DNA of 64,000 nucleotides. It comes from Puccinellia tenuiflora (lineage: Eukaryota; Streptophyta; Magnoliopsida; Poales; Poaceae). The position numbers were made by a program, and so were the translations under genes. This document shows, piece by piece, positions 10,969 to 22,700 of this stretch (position 1 is its first letter; each line of letters begins with the position of its first letter). The stretch covers positions 2,184,349-2,248,348 of the forward strand of contig QRDG01000527.1 of the NCBI GenBank assembly GCA_012064385.1, written 5' to 3'. Under the pieces are notes generated by a model that saw only the letters and a program-made list of their open reading frames with translations, was not told the origin of the DNA and did no database searches.

Positions 10969-13346
10969 GCCGACCTTCTCCCTCCCGTCGTGGTCATCAA
11001 TGGCCGGAGGAAACCCCCTCCACTCCCCGGCCGTTTCCGTCCACTAAATCCACCACCACCGAGCCCTACAAGACCCCCACGACCCCCTCCACCGGAGCCC
11101 CCTCCGTTCGGCACCCAAGCGCCGCCCGGCCGCCCGAATCGGAGCTCGTTTCGCCGCCGCCCGCCGCCGGTATTTCTTCTCACCGCGGCCAACTCCGGCG
11201 TCTCCGCGCCCCCCTCATCTCTCCCTTCCTCTCTATCTTCTTGTTGCGCATCTATTGACGCGCTTTGCGCTCGTTTCCGTGCTCCAGGTCGACGAGGGCA
11301 TCCACGACACGCTCGGCCGCCGCCGTCCCCAACTCCGGCGAGCGATTCTGCGACGACCAGGACGCCACGACCCCGCCGCCCTCGCCACCGCGTCCGCCTC
11401 GAGCTGCTGCACGCCGTGGTGAGCTCGCCGTCCTCCCTCCCCCTCTGGTTGCGTCGGAACGCACCGTGCCGGCCGCCTCCGCCGCGCGGGCTAGGGTTCC
11501 GGCGAACCGCGCCGCCCGTTCCCGGCCGATCTATCGTGTGCCGTTGGATCTAAATCCTACGGCCGCGTTTTATTTTTTAAAACCCGAATCGGTACCCTCC
11601 AATCGGGAGCTGCCACGTGGCCGATTTCTTTTATTCTTTTCTGTTTTTCTGTTTTTCAAACAGAAAATCACCCTAACTTCAAAAATCCATATCTTTTGAA
11701 CCATGTATCCAAATTCAACAAATTTGATGTCCCTGGATTCAGAAAAATGTGTAGAATGCAGTGGTGCAGTCAAATTCAACTTTTGATACGTGCACACACT
11801 TGGTATTTGTAGAAACCCAAAAACCTTGTCTTGGCCATATCTTGAGTTCTACATTTCCAAATTGGTTGATCCAAATTGCAGAAGCTTTGTCTAGATGTCC
11901 TCTGTCCAGTAGACTTGTTTTCCAAAATTTATAAAATAATTTATTACAGAAAACTATAAAATCCTTGTATTGTCCTTTATGGGTGTTTTAAAAATGCTTT
12001 AATGGTTAATTTTGTTTAAGACTTGTCTTGTGGCATCATGCATATAGTAATAATCAGAGATTAATAATATGTTTTACTTGTGTTGTGTGTCTTTTGCATA
12101 CACTCATGCATGGCATATATTTTTGTATTGCTATAATGGTATGGTTGCTTATTTGTGATTTGTGATATTTGTTAGATTATTCGGAGGGTCCCGGTTACTC
12201 TTGTGCTTGTTGCTCCTGCTCAGCTGGTTGCCAAGGCAAGTGATACTCCAGCATAAAAGTCCTACTATTTTAATATCTGCACTTTAGCTATTTCAGTAGT
12301 ATGCATGATAGGAGTATTACTATTATGCTATGCAGACCTGTTTAGTATACCACCCTATATTCCTATTGGTCTAGGTACCCATTAACTTGGTAGATGTTAG
12401 AAATGCAATGCAAAATGTTTTATTGTAGTATGAAAGGATGAAAACTCTACTAAGTTAATGAACCACCTGGGTGGCAATTGGTATTGCTTGGCGGACAGAG
12501 TTGAGTGTCTTCTCGGGGCCATTTCCATGGTTATACTCGAGATGTTCACTTGGGAACGGCCACCCAGGAACAAAGAGATTCGATGTCACTCCATGCTTTT
12601 GTTTGCTTCCAGTGCAGCCACTAGTCATATGGGCTCTGTCTTGATTGACTAAGTTGAGTGGACCCGACCGGACGAACAAGCAGATGTAGGGGTTGTAGGT
12701 GGGTATTGTTCGGACAGGTGTACGGGAAAGCTCTTCTGAAAGATCTCGTCTCGACTCTCTCCTTTCCTTCTCACTAATTGAGTGATTAGGAAGTTTGGGT
12801 TAGTTGAGTCTAGTGGGGAAAGTGCCACAAACTCTCGAGAGTAATAAAACTATGATCATAGCCGTGTCCCCGGTTACGGACAATTTTGAGCAGCTGGACA
12901 AGGATGTCGATGGAGAATCTCACCATTCCAATTTCTTAAATAAAATTTTGATGGGTGAACAAGGGTAGAAATGGGACACTGGATATATTCCAGGAATTGC
13001 CTCATTTGGCACTGGAATGTATACCAGGAATTGTCTCGACTAGATGGAAAAGAAAATATTGTGAAAGCTAGGATAAAATTGGCTTTATGCAAAGAGCCTT
13101 GAGATCCACCAGCCAAATAAGCATATAGGTCTTAGAGTTTGCCATTATGAGTCCACAAGTGTCACTTGCCAGATCCATTCCAATGGTTCTGACCAATTTG
13201 TTGGCTGCAACGCTTTTACTGTTGCAGATTGTTCAGACGATGAGTAAGGTGCGTGATAGGGCTTCGAGTCTACAACCGACATGTTCGCCTGTGGCAGCAT
13301 GAAGATGATGGAGACTCCATGCTTAATATTTATTTCCGCTGTTTAC

Positions 13347-13355
13347 TATAAATAA
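13347..13355 (+). promoter_or_regulatory. Candidate TATA box of LTR2
   Basis: TATAAATAA at the position matching the LTR1 site, about 180 bp from the LTR end. Confidence 0.45.
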
Positions 13356-13535
13356 AGCTAGCTTTGAGCTATGCACTTTGTAATCAAAACTACTTTGAAT
13401 TCTGGATCATGCGTGTAATAAAATGATGCACTGTTATGGTATTTCATCCTGTACTGTGTGTGCTAGCGAGTCGATCCAGGGACTAGCACTATACACAGGT
13501 ATCTTGTCTATTTTAAAAGGCAAGGTCACTACAGA

Positions 13536-13547
13536 TGGTATCAGAGC
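13536..13547 (+). other. Primer-binding site, internal region 2
   Basis: TGGTATCAGAGC, two bases after LTR2, complementary to the initiator methionine tRNA 3' end. Confidence 0.9.
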
Positions 13548-13718
13548 AATGTGTTGCCTGTAGGTTCGAAACCCTAGGTTTGGATAGATATAGGTTGACC
13601 CTAGGAATCCAAAATTTATTTTCTGCATTTTAAAAGTTTAATAGATACTTTAATTAATTATTTTTTGACTAACCATCGTAACACTTGTTCTAATTCTTTT
13701 TTTCTAACCTTTGTGTAG

Positions 13719-14522
13719 ATGTCCGTCTTCACCCGCATGAGAGTTCCGACCGACGATGACACCTGTGTCTTTGGTAGACAGTTGATGGGTATCTGCAGAG
13801 TTCTGAGCCTCGTTCCTCCTATCTTCAAGGGTAGATTGGTGCCTTCTGATGTACCCACAGTCCACCGCTGGGAGATTGAGACAGAGGTATTGCCCAGGCC
13901 TATTGGTACTCCCACTCCGCCGATTGTTTTCAAGAAGAAGTACACCTCTTGGGGGACTGGACTTTTGATGGCAAAGCAGGAGGTTTTGTCCCGTATCTGT
14001 GAGCAGTACTTCGAGCTTTTACCCCCAGAGTCTATCTACCGTCGCTTTGGCAAGCGTGACGCTCAGGGAATGCCATACTGGACCGTGGAGGGTCGCAAGG
14101 ACTTGGACATATTTGAGCTACACTTGGAGGATCTGGAGACGCTACTCTACAGGACTGGGTATGAGTTACGTGCGGAGATGATGGTTCTAGACCAGGCCAA
14201 GGAGCTAGCAGAGGCACAAGAGGCCCAGAAGCAGAAGCTCATGGAGGATAACCAGAAGCTGGAGGCAGAGAATCTCAAGCTAGGGAACAAGGTGGACCAA
14301 CAGCAGGCGATGATAGCAGCACTGCAGGAGCAGTGTGCCCGTCTCGCCAAGGAGTCAGCTAGCGAGCAATCGGAGGAAGACCCCGAGGAGAGAGTCATGT
14401 ACACCACTGATGGTGAGGAGGTCTCAGTTGAGGAGTGGAAGGCAAGGAAAGCGAGTTCTGGACAGAAGCGCCGCAAGACTGAAGCCGCCGTGGAGTTTCT
14501 TGCCAGGATCCAGGACGAGTAG
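13719..14522 (+). CDS. Pre-gag ORF (ORF0-like) coiled-coil protein, copy 2
   Basis: A 267-residue ORF in the same place as the 5211-5921 ORF. It is probably the fuller version, with a charged tail of ~45 residues (EEDPEERVMYTTDGEEVSVE...) ending FLARIQDE. The N-terminal ~160 residues are only roughly 60-65% identical by eye to copy 1. The coiled-coil part from AEAQEAQKQKL onward, and the DNA on both sides of the ORF, are nearly identical. Conserved blocks are FGRQLM, CRVLS.VPPIFKGR, VHRWEIETE and LHLEDLE. The divergence is mostly substitutions with the frame kept open in both copies, which suggests both versions evolved under protein-level constraint before being brought together (inference). 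No enzymatic motif is visible. Confidence 0.75.
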   Translation: MSVFTRMRVPTDDDTCVFGRQLMGICRVLSLVPPIFKGRLVPSDVPTVHRWEIETEVLPRPIGTPTPPIVFKKKYTSWGTGLLMAKQEVLSRICEQYFELLPPESIYRRFGKRDAQGMPYWTVEGRKDLDIFELHLEDLETLLYRTGYELRAEMMVLDQAKELAEAQEAQKQKLMEDNQKLEAENLKLGNKVDQQQAMIAALQEQCARLAKESASEQSEEDPEERVMYTTDGEEVSVEEWKARKASSGQKRRKTEAAVEFLARIQDE

Positions 14523-14765
14523 TTGCCCACCTCTCCTAAATAAGTCGTGTGTCGACAATAACCTTTCGTATTGACCTACCAACTTGTGGTATGGCAGTAT
14601 CTTCGTACTTGTTCCCAGAACCTTGTTACGTTGCCTAATAAACGTTTAGTACGGTTTTCTCAAATATTTCTGAGTGTTTAATTTCTGTTTGTTGCTAATT
14701 GCTTATATGGGTAGAAATATTTCTTTAGATCTGTCTATCTCTACTCATCTATTCTTAAACCACAG

Positions 14766-15842
14766 ATGCCTCCCCGCCGTGATCCCGACAACGATGCAAT
14801 TCAGCAACTGATAGCAGCTCAAGCCCAACTGATGCAGATGATGACGCAGTTCATTGCGCATGCACAGAACAACAATAACCCACCGCCACCACCACCACCG
14901 CCACCACCGCCACCTCAAGCTGACAGGCTGGCTAGGTTCCTAAGGCTCAAACCCAATAAGTTCTCAACCGCAACTGAGCCAATTGTGGCAGATGATTGGT
15001 TGCGCTCAATCAGTAAGGATCTGGTGACATGTGAGTGCACTGACACGGAGAAAGTGCGGTTCACTGCGCACTTGCTAGAAGGGCCAGCAGCCCAATGGTG
15101 GGATACCTACCAGATCACTCACCCACTGGATGGACTCACGTGGGAGACTTTTAAGGAGGGATTTCGCAATGCACACATTTCCACGGGTATTATGAACTTA
15201 AAGAAAGAGGAGTTCCGTAGCCTGAGGCAGGGTAACAGGTCGCTCAAGGAGTATATGGATGACTTCTACACGTTGTCTCGTTACGCTCCTGAGGACATTG
15301 ACACCGATGGAAAAAGAAGGGAGAAATTCCTTAGGGGGCTGTGTGATGAGCTAAAGATCCCTTTGTCAGTAGCTTATGCCCCAAATTACCAGACCCTACT
15401 TGATCAAGCAGTAACACTGGAGGACAATATGAAGAAGGCTGAGAACCGTAAGAGGAAGAATACTGCCGGCAAGCACTACGCAGAACCTTCATATAAGAAA
15501 CACTCTTCTTATGAAGGCAATAGTGGTTACAAGCATGGAAATTATCATAGTGGTGGGAATAACCACAAACACCATGGACATAACCACCATGGTGGATTCA
15601 AAGGAGGCAATGGAGGATTCAAGGGAAATGCTCACAATGGACACCAAGGAAACAACAGTGGTAATGGGCAGCATCGCCCAAATTTTGAGACTAAGAAGAT
15701 ATCAGTCAGGTGTTATGTTTCAAATGCAAGAACAAAGGACATTACGCAACGGATTGCCCAGAAAGGAAGACCGAGGGAGCTGCCAAGCCCAACCCTTTCA
15801 GAAAGGCCAAGTAAATCACGTCAACGTGGAGGAAGTATATGA
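14766..15842 (+). pseudogene. gag of gypsy copy 2, frameshifted before the zinc knuckle
   Basis: Nearly identical to the gag at 6149, with the same proline run and gag core. A single missing G near 15697 shifts the frame just before the zinc knuckle, so the CX2CX4HX4C motif is lost from the product and the frame ends at 15842. A second missing base near 15799 (in the CCCTTTC stretch) follows. The knuckle bases themselves are still present in the DNA. Without the knuckle, genomic RNA packaging should fail. Confidence 0.88.
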
Positions 15843-18800
15843 TGAACCTGATGTTGTGATTGGTACGTTCCTACTCAACTCCTTTACAGCATTAGTTTTA
15901 TTCGATACCGGAGCATCACATTCATTCATATCAAGAGCTTTTGTTAACAATAATGAGTTACCCACGGAAACCATGAGAAATCCCATGAGGGTAAATTCTC
16001 CAGGGGGAGAAATGTTAGTACATGCCTGGTGTAGGAAATTGGATTTAAAGATTGGGAAACATCATTTTCCAGTCGATCTAATCATCCTAGAATCCCAAGG
16101 TCTGGATGTTATACTAGGGATGGATTGGATGACCCGTTTTGAAGGAGTTATAGATTGCGTAGACAGAGCGATTTCACTCACTACCCCGGAGAAGAAAAGG
16201 ATCAGATTTAAGTCCAAATTCAAATTGAGACAGGTTAAGCTCAATTCTCTTAAGGGGGTTAGCCTTGAAGAGCTACCCATAGTGAGAGAATATCCTGATG
16301 TGTTTCCGGAAGAATTGCCGGGAATGCCACCAGATAGAGAAGTGGAGTTTCTCATTGAGTTAGTGCCAGGCACGGGACCCATAGCCAAGAGACCGTATCC
16401 AATGGCCATGGATGAGTTAAAAGAGCTCAAGAAGCAGTTGGATGAACACCTACAGAAAGGATTTATTCGCCCAAGTTCATCACCTTGGGGAGCACCGATA
16501 TTGTTTGTTGAGAAGAAAGACAATACCCAGAGGCTAGTTACAGACTATCGGGCGCTAAATGAGGTAACCATCAAGAACAAGTACCCAATACCAAAAATCA
16601 ATGATTTGTTTGATCAGTTAGAGGGTGCTTGTGTGTTTTCCAAGATCGATTTACGGTCAGGGTATTTCCAAATGAAAGTTCGAGAACTCGATATACCTAA
16701 GACGGCGTTCACTACCAGATATGGACTATATGAATACACGGTGATGCCATTTGGACTGACCAATGCGCCAGCTTATTTTATGAACATGATGAATAAAGTA
16801 TTCATGGATTTTCTGGATAAGTTTGTTGTTGTATTCATTGATGACATACTTGTCTACTCCAAGAGTCACAAGGAACATGAGGAACACCTGCACCGAGTGT
16901 TACAGAGACTCAGGGAGCATAAGTTGTATGCTAAATTTAGTAAATGTGAATTTTGGTTGGAGAAAGTTGGTTTCCTAGGCCATGTAGTGACGAAGGAAGG
17001 AATTGCAGTGGATCCTGAGAAGGTGTCTGCAGTAACTAACTGGGAACCGCCAAAGAATGTTGGGGAAATCCGAAGTTTCTTAGGCTTGGCGGGTTATTAT
17101 CGGAGGTTTATTGAAAATTTCTCTAAGATAGCCAAGCCTATGACGGAACTTTTAAGGAAGAATAAAAAGTTTGAGTGGTCGGAGGCATGTGAGAATAGTT
17201 TTCAAGAACTAAAGAAACTTTTAGTTTCAGCCCCAGTGTTGTGCCTACCTGATCTGGGAAAGACTTCCAAGTATTTTGTGACACTTCAGGTCAGGGTTTG
17301 GGAAGTGTACTAATGCAAGGAGGCAAAGTGGTATCTTATGCGTCCAGACAACTGAAGAAACATGAAGTGAACTATCCAACGCATGATTTAGAATTAGCAA
17401 CTATGGTACACGTTCTGAAGACTTGGAGGCATTATCTGATGGGCAAACGGTGTGAAGTATTCACTGACCACAAAAGCCTAAAATATATCTTTACCCAGAA
17501 GGAGCTGAATATGAGACAACGGAGATGGTTAGAACTCATCAAAGTTTATGATCTGAGTTTACAATATCATCCAGGAAAAGCTAATGTAGTTGCCGATGCG
17601 TTGAGTCGTAAGGTCTACGTCAACGGTCTCACAACAGGAGAGCTACCAGAAGAATTATGCAAAGAATTCAAAGACCTTAGATTGGAAGTGGTACCTGAAG
17701 GTTTTCTAGCATCGTTAGAAGTACAGCCGACACTTATGGATAAGATCCGAGAAGCTCAGAAGGGAGACAAATTGATGGAAGAAATCAGAACCAACCTGAG
17801 TGAAGGAAAAGCCAAGGGATTCCGCGAAGATGAACAGGGTACAATGTGGTTTGAGAAACGCATATGCGTACCGCAAGATGAAGCCCTTAGGAAGTTGATT
17901 TTACAAGAAGCCCATGACTCCCCGTATTCAATACATCCAGGTAACACTAAAATGTATATGGATGTTAAGGAGAGTTTCTGGTGGAATGGTTTGAAGAGAG
18001 ATATCGCGGAATATATTGCAAAATGTGACGTATGCAGTCGTGTGAAGGCCGAACACCAGAAGCCAGCAGGATTGCTACAACCATTGCCAGTGCCAGACTG
18101 GAAATGGGAACAAATCGGAATGGATTTCATCACGGGATTACCCAGAACTAAATCAGGATATGATTCGATTTGGGTCATAGTTGACCGTCTAACAAAAGTA
18201 GCCCACTTTGTGCCAGTGAAGACTACGTATTCCAGTGCAAAGCTAGCAGAAATATATATGAAGAGAATTGTGTGCTTACACGGTGTTCCTAAGAAGATTG
18301 TATCTGATAGGGGTACCCAGTTTACCTCTCATTTTTGGAAGCAATTGCATGAATCACTTGGAACCAGGCTGGAGTTTAGCACAGCTTTCCACCCACAGAC
18401 TGATGGACAGACAGAAAGAGTAAATCAAATTTTAGAGGATATGCTGAGAGCATGTGCATTGGACTATAAGTCTAGCTGGGATGATAACCTTCCATATGCT
18501 GAGTTCTCTTACAACAATAGTTTTCAAGTCAGCATTGGAATGTCACCATTTGAAGCCCTGTATGGAAGGAAATGCACTACACCATTGCTTTGGAGTGGTG
18601 TAGGAGAGAGAAGTTTATTTGGACCAGATATAATTAAAGAAGCCGAAGAGAAGGTGAGATTGATCAAAGACAGACTGAAAATTGCTCAATCGAGACAGAA
18701 GAGTTATGCGGATTCAAAGAGAAGGGAGATTACATATGAAGTTGGTGATAGAGCATATCTTAGAGTTTCACCACTTCGTGGAGTAAAGAGATTTGGCATC

Positions 18801-19208
18801 AAAGGAAAACTTGCACCTCGCTTTATCGGACCCTACAAGATCTTATCTCGCAAGGGAGAAGTAGCTTATGAGTTGGAATTACCAGAGGTCTTATCAGCAG
18901 TTCATAATGTGTTCCATGTGAGTCAGTTGAAGAAATGTCATCCGGAGATGGCAGAAACACCACTAAGGGATACAGTGCCGCTAGAGGAAGTTCAACTGGA
19001 GAGTGATCTTACTTATGAAGAAAAGCCTATAAAAATCTTGGAGACAGCAGAACGAGTTACTCGAACCAAGACGATAAAATTTTGCAAGGTACAGTGGAAT
19101 CATCATACGGAGGATGAAGCTACTTGGGAACGAGAAGATGATCTTCGAGAAGACCATCCACACCTATTTGCTAGCCAATCCGAATCTCGGGGACGAGATT
19201 CATCTTAA
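15801..19208 (+). pseudogene. pol of gypsy copy 2 (PR-RT-RH-INT-chromodomain), one frameshift
   Basis: From ~15801 the frame is open through protease (DTGAS, 15904-15918) and RT (FIDD, 16834-16845). It breaks near 17257, where one G of a run is missing in the RNase H start (expected YCDAS region), and ends at 17313. The downstream frame 17298-19208 is intact: rest of RNase H (TDHKSLKYI), integrase zinc-binding part, DDE core (DFITGLP, DRGTQF, HPQTDGQTER), GPY/F-like C-terminal region (FIGPYKIL) and a chromodomain ending near the stop (KVQWNHHTEDEATWE.EDDLR). The chromodomain is thought to bind modified histones and steer integration. The region ~17120-18030 is clearly more diverged from copy 1 than the RT before it. 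Confidence 0.9.
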
Positions 19209-19218
19209 GGGGGTTAGG
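19207..19218 (+). other. Polypurine tract before LTR3
   Basis: AAGGGGGTTAGG, identical to the tract before LTR2. It overlaps the pol stop codon (TAA at 19206-19208). Confidence 0.8.
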
Positions 19219-19552
19219 TTTGTAACATCCCAATTTTTGCAAAAATCAAAAACTCATGCATATCATGGCATCACACATTGCATTTATGCATTTGAGCATT
19301 TGTGAGTGTTGTTTTTATCTAAAAACAAAAAACTATTTTACTTATGTATTTTTCCTTTTAAGAAAAAGGCCTATAAAGCCACTTTAATGCCAGTGGCATT
19401 CTTGTAAATAAAAGTTTTGCAAAACCTTTGTCACATAGCTAAATGTGATAGAGATTTTTATTCTGAAAATTTACAAATTGGTTTCATAATTTTTGGACTT
19501 ATATTTAAAAAGTTATTAAACATTTACAGAAAAAGGAATAAAAAAAAGGGCA

Positions 19553-19571
19553 TGACGTCATGCTGACGTCA
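19553..19571 (+). promoter_or_regulatory. Paired TGACGTCA palindromes in LTR3
   Basis: TGACGTCA at 19553-19560 and 19564-19571, spacing as in LTR1 and LTR2. Confidence 0.5.
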
Positions 19572-21948
19572 GCCGACCTTCTCCCTCCCGTCGTGGTCAT
19601 CAATGGCCGGAGGAAACCCCCTCCACTCCCCCGGCCGTTTCCGTCCACTAAATCCACCACCACTGAGCCCTACAAGACCCCCACGACCCCCTCCACCGGA
19701 GCCCCCTCCGTTCGGCACCCAAGCGCCGCCCGGCCGCCCGAATCGGAGCTCGTTTTGCCGCCACCCACCGCCGGTACAAATCCTCGTCGCGGCCAACTCC
19801 GGCGACCCCGCGTCGTCTCTTCTCCCCCATCCTTTCTATCTCGTCGTTGCGCATCGATTGACGCGGTTGTTGCTTGTTTTCTTGCCCCAGATCGACGGGA
19901 GCGTCCGCGCCACGCTCGGCCGCCGCCATCCTCCAACTCCGGCGAGCGATTCTGCGACGACCAGGACGCCACGACCACGACGCCCTCGCCACTACGTCCG
20001 CCTCGAGCTGCTGCACGCCGTGGTGAGCTCGCCGTCCTCCCTCCCCCTCCGGTTGCTCCAGAACGCGCGTGCCGGCCCGTCGCCGCCGCTCGGCTAGGGT
20101 TCCGGCGAGGCCGCGCCGCCCGATCCCGGCCGATCTATCGTGAGCCGTTGGATCTAAATCCTACGGCCGCGTTTTATTTTAAAAAACCCGAATCGGTATC
20201 GCCCAATCAGGAGCTGCCACGTGGCCCGTTTATTATTAATCTTTTCCGTTTTTCTGTTTTTCAAACAGAAAATCACTCAAACTTCAAAAATCCATATCTT
20301 TTGAACCATGTATCCAAATTCAACAAATTTGATGTCTCTGGACTCAGAAAAATGTGTAGAATGCAGTGGTGCAATCAAATTCAACTTTTGATACGTGCAC
20401 ACACTTGGTATTTGTAGAAACCCAAAAATCTTGTTTTGGCCATATCTTGAGTTCTACAATTCCAAATTGAGTGATCCAAATTGCAGAAGCTTTGTCTAGA
20501 TGTCCTCTGTCCAGTAGACTTGTTTTCCAAAATTTATAAAATATTTATTACAGAAAACTATAAAATCCTTGTATTTGCCCTTTTTGGGTGTTTTAAAAAT
20601 GCTTTAATGGTTAAAATTGTTTAAAACTTGTCTTGTGGCATCATGCATATAGTAATAATCAGAGATTAATAATATGATTTACTTGTGTTGTGTGTCTTTT
20701 GCATACACTCATGCATGGCATATATTTTTGTATTGCTATAATGGTATGGTTGCTTATTTGTGATTTGTGATATTTGTTAGATTACTCGGAGGGTCTCGGT
20801 TACTCTTGTGCTTGTTGCTCCTGCTCAGCTGGTTGCCAAGGCAAGTGATAGTCCAGCATAAAAGTCCTACTATTTTATTATATGCATTTTAGCTATTTCA
20901 GTAGTATGCATGATAAGAGTATTACTATTATGCTATGCAGACCTGTTTAGTATACACCCCATATTCCTGTTGGTCTAGGTACCATTAACTTGGTAGATGT
21001 TAGAAATGCAATGCAAAATGTTTTATTGTAGTATGAAAGGATGAAAACTCTACTAAGTTAATGAACCACCTGGGTGGCAATTGGTATTGCTTGGCGGACA
21101 GAGTTGAGTGTCTTCTCGGGGCCATTTCCATGGTTATACTCGAGATGTTCACTTGGGAACGGCCACCCAGGAACAAAGAGATTCGATGTCACTCCATGCT
21201 TTTGTTTGCTTCCAGTGCAGCCACTAGTCATATGGGCTCTGTCTTGATTGACTAAGTTGAGTGGACCCGACCGGACGAACAAGCAGATGTAGGGGTTGTA
21301 GGTGGGTATTGTTCGGACAGGTGTACGGGAAAGCTCTTCTGAAAGATCTCGTCTCGACTCTCTCCTTTCCTTCTCACTAATTGAGTGATTAGGAAGTTTG
21401 GGTTAGTTGAGTCTAGTGGGGAAAGTGCCACAAACTCTCGAGAGTAATAAAACTATGATCATAGCCGTGTCCCCGGTTACGGACAATTTTGAGCAGCTGG
21501 ACAAGGATGTCGATGGAGAATCTCACCATTCCAATTTCCTAAATAAAATTTTGATGGGTGAACAAGGGTAGAAATGGGACACTGGATATATTCCAGGAAT
21601 TGCCTCATTTGGCACTGGAATGTATACCAGGAATTGTCTCGACTAGATGGAAAAGAAAATATTGTGAAAGCTAGGATAAAATTGGCTTTATGCAAAGAGC
21701 CTTGAGATCCACCAGCCAAATAAGCATATAGGTCTTAGAGTTTGCCATTATGAGTCCACAAGTGTCACTTGCCAGATCCATTCCAATGGTTCTGACCAAT
21801 TTTTGGCTGCAACGCTTTTACTGTTGCAGATTGTTCAGACGATGAGTAAGGTGCGTGATAGGGCTTCGAGTCTACAACCGACATGTTCGCCTGTGGCAGC
21901 ATGAAGATGATGGAGACTCCATGCTTAATATTTATTTCCGCTGTTTAC

Positions 21949-21957
21949 TATAAATAA
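21949..21957 (+). promoter_or_regulatory. Candidate TATA box of LTR3
   Basis: TATAAATAA, conserved in place with the other two LTRs. Confidence 0.45.
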
Positions 21958-22700
21958 AGCTAGCTTCGAGCTATGCACCTTGTAATCAAAACTACTTTGA
22001 ATTCTGGATCATGCGTGTAATAAAATGATGCACTGTTATGGTATTTCATCCTGTACTGTGTGTGCTAGCGAGTCGATCCAGGGACTAGCACTATACACAG
22101 GTATCTTGTCTATTTTAAAAGGCAAGGTCACTACAGTGAGCCATGCCCAGATGTAATCAAATTATTATGATCAAGTGAAATAAAGCCGGCTTCTGTGAAT
22201 ATGAGTCCTTTAGTCGAGTCACCCAGCGAGTGCGCTTTATCTTGTTAAATTTTGATCATTAGGTTCTTGGGGGCTTGCTTTTCAGTGAAAAAAGTCAAAG
22301 CTTAGACTCTTGAACCCGGCACAGTAGCCAAACTTTTCCTAATTTTCTCGCTGGTAAGTCAGATGCATCCTGCACAATATGGCTAATTTACAGGCATGGC
22401 TTGTCTCCGACTCTCATGAATCTTAAGGGACATGAGTTGTCAGGAGCCTGTCAGCTAAAGCTGTAAGAGAAGTCATGCAGGGCCTACTTATTCATCAGTG
22501 GGTAATTAGACGGGTTATAAGAACCACAAAATGACTTGCATAGATAATACATATCAAATTTCACAGATTAACAAGCAAGTCATTACAAGCCGATCGGCAC
22601 AATTTCAGAACAAGTAGTTCAAAAAAGACCTAAGAAGGTTTCGCACCAGCAGTGCATCATTACAAAGTTTAAAACACCAGTAGCACATCATTGCACAAAT

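Larger units (their letters stand above)
10607..13533 (+). repeat. LTR2 (2927 bp), shared by the two units
   Basis: Same termini as LTR1. It is both the 3' LTR of internal region 1 (polypurine tract on its left) and the 5' LTR of internal region 2 (primer-binding site on its right). Its GC-rich block (~11150-11480) differs clearly from LTR1, including substituted bases near 11172. Its 3' kilobase is nearly identical to LTR3. Confidence 0.92.
2098..22135 (+). mobile_element. Three-LTR, two-internal-region Tekay/Del-like gypsy complex
   Basis: The layout is LTR1, internal 1, LTR2, internal 2, LTR3, all in one orientation. Each LTR begins TGTAACATCCC and ends GGTCACTACA. LTR1 and LTR2 are each followed by a primer-binding site, and LTR2 and LTR3 are each preceded by a polypurine tract. 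Both internal regions encode an extra ORF, gag with a zinc knuckle, and pol ending in a chromodomain. A chromodomain at the integrase C-terminus together with LTRs near 3 kb fits the Tekay/Del chromovirus clade of plants. The five bases before LTR1 (TGATG) and after LTR3 (GTGAG) do not match, so a single clean insertion is unlikely. LTR-LTR recombination between related copies is the simplest reading (inference). Confidence 0.9.
19221..22135 (+). repeat. LTR3 (2915 bp)
   Basis: Same termini as the other two LTRs, but followed by unrelated DNA instead of a primer-binding site. At several variable sites its 5' half agrees with LTR1 (for example CCGGTACAAATCC at ~19770, AAATCTTGTTTTGG at ~20424), while its 3' kilobase agrees with LTR2 (CTGGGTGG at ~21069 and the following 400 bp). 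The GC block has its own variant section near 19800-19900. Confidence 0.92.

Noticed and set aside
2092..22140. GTGA shared by the two flanks as a target-site duplication
   Set aside because: The 4-base match is out of register with the LTR ends (it needs the LTR to start one base early) and could be chance.
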